Source: JAHEZL01 sp046074525 (GTDB lineage Bacteria; Bacteroidota; Bacteroidia; Flavobacteriales_C; GCA-002722245). From it: DNA of 64,000 nt. Of the stretch, positions 60,733 to 64,000 are shown piece after piece. Location: positions 23,323-87,322 of the forward strand of contig JBJTOK010000065.1 in NCBI GenBank assembly GCA_046074525.1, read 5' to 3'. Made by a program: the position numbers and the translations under genes. The first letter of the stretch is position 1; each line of letters begins with the position of its first letter. The notes under the pieces were generated by a model, which saw only the letters and a list, made by a program, of their open reading frames with translations, searched no databases and was not told the DNA's origin.

Positions 60733-62685
60733 ATGCAAGACAAGAGTAACCACATCAGCAAAGTATCCGCAGCAGGATTATTAGTAACCCTCGGAATTAT
60801 TTTTGGTGATATTGGTACCTCCCCACTCTATGTGCTTAAAGCTATTATCGGAGAATCCATAATCAGTGAAGATTTAGTGTTGGGCGGACTCTCCTGTATC
60901 TTCTGGACACTCACCCTGCAAACCACGGTAAAATATGTGTTTCTTACCCTAAAAGCCGATAACAAAGGGGAAGGTGGTATTTTTGCGCTCTACACCTTGT
61001 TGAAAAGGATGAACAAGAAATGGCTGGTGTTTATCGCCATTATTGGTGGAAGCACCTTGCTTGCCGATGGCTTCATCACTCCTCCTATTTCCGTGACTTC
61101 CGCATTGGAAGGTTTGCGCGTTATCAATCCTTCACTCACTCAAAGCGATATTATTCCTTACGTTATAGGCATACTGACCTTCCTCTTCATCATCCAGCAA
61201 TTCGGAACTCAGCTGGTAGGAAAATTCTTCGGTCCGGTAATGCTACTTTGGTTTGTAATGCTGGGGACTCTCGGACTCATCTCTATTTTCAACGACTCAT
61301 CGATACTGGTTGCTCTCAACCCTTATTATGCCTACAACGTACTGGTGAACCACCCTGAAGGATTCTGGTTACTGGGCGCAGTTTTTCTTTGTACCACTGG
61401 AGCCGAAGCTTTGTATTCCGACCTCGGGCACTGCGGAAGAGAGAACATCCGCATCAGCTGGTTCTTTGTAAAGGCCATGCTGTTACTGAACTACTTCGGT
61501 CAGGGCGCCGAACTTCTGCAGCATGCGGGTTCAAAACTGGAGATTCATCCATTTTACTCGCTAATGAGTGACAGCTTCCTGCCTTTCGGAGTAATCATTT
61601 CCACTGCCGCAGCCATCGTTGCGAGTCAGGCCCTTATCAGCGGTTCCTTCACCTTAATCAACGAAGCCATGCGATTGAACCTCTGGCCTAAGGTAAAAGT
61701 GAAATACCCCACCACCGAACGCGGACAATTGTATATTCCATCCATCAACTGGATACTTTGTTTCGGCTGTATCGGTATCGTTCTCCTCTTTGTTGAATCG
61801 TCAAAGATGGAAGCGGCTTACGGACTCTCTATCATTATCACCATGATCATGACCACTATCCTGCTTGTGAACTTCCTGGTGATGAGAAGATATCCAGCCC
61901 TGGTCATTTACATATTGCTCATTTCCTTCCTTTTTATTGAATTCTCCTTCCTTATCGCCAACCTCATGAAATTTTCGCACGGAGGTTATGTCACCATTAT
62001 CATGGCCAGCTTACTCGCCGGCGTAATGCTGGTGTGGTACTTTGCAAGAAAAATTCAGGACCGCTATGTAGAGTTCACTAAAATGGACAAATACCTGCCC
62101 ATCCTCCTGCAACTGAGCAACGACAGAACGATTGAGAAATACGCCACCCACCTTGTTTATATGACAGGGGCGGCCAAAAACAACGAAATTGAAGAGAAGG
62201 TCATCTACTCCATTTTAAGAAAGCATCCAAAACGCGCCGACATCTATTGGTTTGTTCATATAGAAATTGCCGACGAGCCTTTCTGCAGGGAATATAAAGT
62301 AACCCAGATCATCCACAACAAGGTGATACGCATCGATTTCAAACTGGGCTTCCGTGAACTACCGCGTATCAACACCATGTTTCGCCAGGTGGTAACCCTG
62401 CTGGCCGAGAATAAGGAAGTAGACGTGGTGAGCCGCTACGAATCGCTGCATAGGGAAAATATCGCCGGCGACTTCCGTTTCGTGGTGATGAAGAAGTTCC
62501 TGTCGTATGAAAATGATCTTCCTTTCATCGAGAAAATCATTATGGATACCTATTTCACAATTAAGGAAGTAAGTTTATCGGAAGAAAAAGCTTTTGGCCT
62601 CGATACCAGCAATGTCACCCTTGAGAAAGTACCACTTATTATTAAGATGGTAAAGAATTGTGAACTGACAAGACAGGAGAATTGA
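60733..62685 (+). CDS. kup: KUP-family potassium transporter
   Basis: A 650-residue proton-coupled K+ transporter. It has 12 hydrophobic segments in the first 430 residues, with the signature GIIFGDIGTSPLYVLKAIIG at the start, ADNKGEGGIFALYTLLKR and LADGFITPPISVTSALEGL. The C-terminal 220 residues are cytosolic (YVEFTKMDKYLPILLQLSN) and of the usual Kup tail. It is transcribed alone, divergent from the expansin gene. Confidence 0.95.
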   Translation: MQDKSNHISKVSAAGLLVTLGIIFGDIGTSPLYVLKAIIGESIISEDLVLGGLSCIFWTLTLQTTVKYVFLTLKADNKGEGGIFALYTLLKRMNKKWLVFIAIIGGSTLLADGFITPPISVTSALEGLRVINPSLTQSDIIPYVIGILTFLFIIQQFGTQLVGKFFGPVMLLWFVMLGTLGLISIFNDSSILVALNPYYAYNVLVNHPEGFWLLGAVFLCTTGAEALYSDLGHCGRENIRISWFFVKAMLLLNYFGQGAELLQHAGSKLEIHPFYSLMSDSFLPFGVIISTAAAIVASQALISGSFTLINEAMRLNLWPKVKVKYPTTERGQLYIPSINWILCFGCIGIVLLFVESSKMEAAYGLSIIITMIMTTILLVNFLVMRRYPALVIYILLISFLFIEFSFLIANLMKFSHGGYVTIIMASLLAGVMLVWYFARKIQDRYVEFTKMDKYLPILLQLSNDRTIEKYATHLVYMTGAAKNNEIEEKVIYSILRKHPKRADIYWFVHIEIADEPFCREYKVTQIIHNKVIRIDFKLGFRELPRINTMFRQVVTLLAENKEVDVVSRYESLHRENIAGDFRFVVMKKFLSYENDLPFIEKIIMDTYFTIKEVSLSEEKAFGLDTSNVTLEKVPLIIKMVKNCELTRQEN

Positions 62686-62707
62686 TTCTTTTTCTTACCT
62701 ATTGTAA

Positions 62708-62820
62708 TTTCAGATTTAGCGAAGCGCAATCTGAAATCTCCATCATAGCGATTTGCAATCGCCGGGATTAAAAAGCCCTATTCATCCCCGTTTCAGATTG
62801 CGCTTCGCTAAATCTGAAAC
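62708..62820. repeat. nested palindromic repeat pair (REP/BIME-like)
   Basis: Arms 62708-62736 and 62792-62820 are perfect inverted copies of 29 bases. Each arm alone also folds, with TTTCAGATT at one end and AATCTGAAA at the other and GCGAAGCGC in its centre. The spacer contains a further hairpin GCGATTTGCAATCGC. It lies 23 bases after the kup stop, upstream of the promoter for the next gene, and fills most of the 228-base gap. Confidence 0.92.
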
Positions 62821-62857
62821 TACAAATGCCACAAGAGGGATTTTAGCAAAAATTGAT

Positions 62858-62888
62858 TTTGGAGGGTATTCTTAAATACTTATTTTAG
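62858..62888 (+). promoter_or_regulatory. candidate promoter of the T9SS cargo gene at 62914
   Basis: TTTG at 62858-62861 and TATTTTAG at 62881-62888 (7 of 8 to TAnnTTTG) are 19 bases apart, the best spacing for a Bacteroidota sigma promoter. The start codon lies 25 bases downstream of the second element. Confidence 0.5.
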
Positions 62889-62913
62889 CTACAAACCTTA
62901 AAACACTATTTAC

Positions 62914-63822
62914 ATGAAAAAATCATTACTCTTATTGTCTTCCGCATTGACCTTACTGGCAGGGAGCATTTCTGCCCAAACATACAGCAACGCGTCATGG
63001 GATGGTCCTTGGCTGCTTACTGGTGTAACACAAAACTATGTTACTTTTGACGGTGCCGGAACTATCACTTCAGCTGGTGTTCCTGGTGTTACCGGCGCTG
63101 GCGACTACAGCGTGCAATCTAATGGAGCAGTGAGCGGAAACCTTTACTACAGCGGCACCCTCTTGCCTTATAGCGGATCTTTCAGCAACGACTCTACAGT
63201 AACCATCTCTGTATCCACTATGTTCGGCAGTATTCCAGCAACCTTCCTTAAAGTAAAAAACCAGGCGGTAATGGCCGGAACTTACGATGGAACAGTTACC
63301 CAAACTTCCGGTGGAAGCGCCACCCAAACCGTTAACTTCACTGTTGATGCCAACGGAGCCATCACTGGTTCAACTAACCTGACCGGTCCGGTATCAGGAC
63401 ATCTGTTTTACAGCAACGGTAAAGTAAGCGGACTCCTGAAAAGCGGCGAAGCAGCCCCTTTCACTGAAATTCAGTTTACTATTACCAGCGCATATGCAGG
63501 TGGTAATTCTGTAACCGGATCTGGAACATTAACAGGCAACAAAAATGCTTCCTTTTCTCTTACAAAAAGTTCAACCACCGGTGTAAGCAATGTTAACGCA
63601 AGTGCATTCAGAGCTTATCCAAATCCGGTGCAGGATAATCTGATCCTTGAAGGAAAAATTAACGGAACAGTAAAAATTTACGATATCCTCGGCAACGAAG
63701 TGATGAGCACTTCTGCCAACGGTTCAAAAACTGTTTTGAATCTCAGCAACCTGAGCAAAGGCGTTTATTTCTATAGCGTTTCAGGAAGCAATGTTCAACA
63801 AGGAAAATTCATTGTGGAGTAA
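62914..63822 (+). CDS. secreted T9SS cargo protein with duplicated beta domain
   Basis: A 302-residue protein with a signal peptide (about 1-21, LAGSISAQ). The mature part is Gly/Ser/Thr-rich beta-sandwich sequence in which two related segments are visible (GAGDYSVQSNGAVSGNLYY and VDANGAITGSTNLTGPVSGHLFYSNGKVSG, in part), so it looks internally duplicated. The C-terminus is a type A sorting domain (YPNPVQDNLILEG through GVYFYSVSGSNVQQGKFIV). I do not recognise the central domain. It has a well-placed promoter and a strong terminator, consistent with single-gene expression. Confidence 0.85.
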   Translation: MKKSLLLLSSALTLLAGSISAQTYSNASWDGPWLLTGVTQNYVTFDGAGTITSAGVPGVTGAGDYSVQSNGAVSGNLYYSGTLLPYSGSFSNDSTVTISVSTMFGSIPATFLKVKNQAVMAGTYDGTVTQTSGGSATQTVNFTVDANGAITGSTNLTGPVSGHLFYSNGKVSGLLKSGEAAPFTEIQFTITSAYAGGNSVTGSGTLTGNKNASFSLTKSSTTGVSNVNASAFRAYPNPVQDNLILEGKINGTVKIYDILGNEVMSTSANGSKTVLNLSNLSKGVYFYSVSGSNVQQGKFIVE

Positions 63823-63866
63823 TTCACAGTTGATTAAATAATAAAAAAGGCAGCTCATCGCCAGTC

Positions 63867-63896
63867 ATGGTCGGAAGAAATTCCGACCATTTTTTT
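63867..63896 (+). terminator. terminator after the T9SS cargo gene at 62914
   Basis: A perfect 10-bp stem (ATGGTCGGAA/TTCCGACCAT) with a GAAA loop and a T run. It starts 44 bases after the stop codon. The remaining 104 bases to the window end show no gene that can be supported. Confidence 0.93.
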
Positions 63897-64000
63897 ATGT
63901 TTTAAAGAAAAGCTTAGGATCACCGCCGCATTGCACGACTATTATAGCAATGGCGAGATCTCTTATTTCCATAGAGAATCTTCTTTTAGCAGTTTTATAG

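Noticed and set aside
63905..64000. Possible end of a minus-strand gene reaching the window edge (a short frame ending in TAA near 63965)
   Set aside because: Only about 11 codons are visible, too few to support a gene.

Overview
The window comes from a Bacteroidota chromosome. Several secreted proteins end in type IX secretion (T9SS) type A sorting domains. A PorD-like (DUF4835) gene lies in a bamD-like/rpoZ/coaBC/porD operon, candidate promoters resemble the TTG...TAnnTTTG class, and short palindromic repeats of types I associate with this phylum fill many gaps. The genus cannot be named from the sequence. I saw no rRNA, tRNA, CRISPR array, prophage or transposase gene.

Layout. 1-2049: end of a transketolase gene, then an ECF sigma factor, a small membrane protein (candidate anti-sigma) and a Spy/CpxP-like periplasmic protein. 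2235-6217: an archaemetzincin-like lipoprotein, Fur, PurA and an OstA-like protein. 6356-13696 (minus strand): porD-like, coaBC, rpoZ, a double-length bamD-like gene, then HMG-CoA lyase, pyrD and ispH. 13790-19309: a small secreted protein, ComEC, SpoIID/LytB, LpxB, a membrane protein and SurE. 19464-28922: a MuiA-like protein, a LytTR two-component pair, a VWA lipoprotein, an L,D-transpeptidase-like protein, a two-helix channel-like protein, an orphan small protein and a NarL-type two-component pair. 29103-41997: glutamine synthetase II, LigA, TtcA, a secreted M1 aminopeptidase, a GT2, a T9SS cargo, an EEP-family protein, two rhomboid proteases and MutL. 42240-57225: a surface-polysaccharide locus. 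57235-59445: RNase Y, ZapA and a coiled-coil partner. 59598-63822: a secreted bacterial expansin, the K+ transporter Kup and another T9SS cargo.

The polysaccharide locus has two arms leaving a hinge at 46332-46512. The minus arm has WecB, an O-antigen ligase-like protein, a DegT aminotransferase and an initiating sugar-phosphate transferase. The plus arm has a Wzz-like protein, a Wzx flippase, a Wzy-like polymerase, a GT4, FdtA- and FdtB-like enzymes for a 3-amino-3,6-dideoxyhexose, two more glycosyltransferases and an acyltransferase, with a convergent MBL-fold enzyme at its end. This is a Wzx/Wzy-type assembly line with ligation to a lipid A-core-like acceptor; LpxB and the OstA-like protein in the window fit a lipopolysaccharide envelope.

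The least expected structures are non-coding: a roughly 550-bp inverted repeat with about 20 CTTA units at its centre inside the polysaccharide operon (52523-53072), a palindrome with two identical 58-base arms (26896-27048), and several families of paired-hairpin repeats in gaps between genes. The more unusual proteins are the double-length BamD-like lipoprotein, the T9SS-tagged expansin, the archaemetzincin lipoprotein and the channel-like protein with a TGMGP motif.
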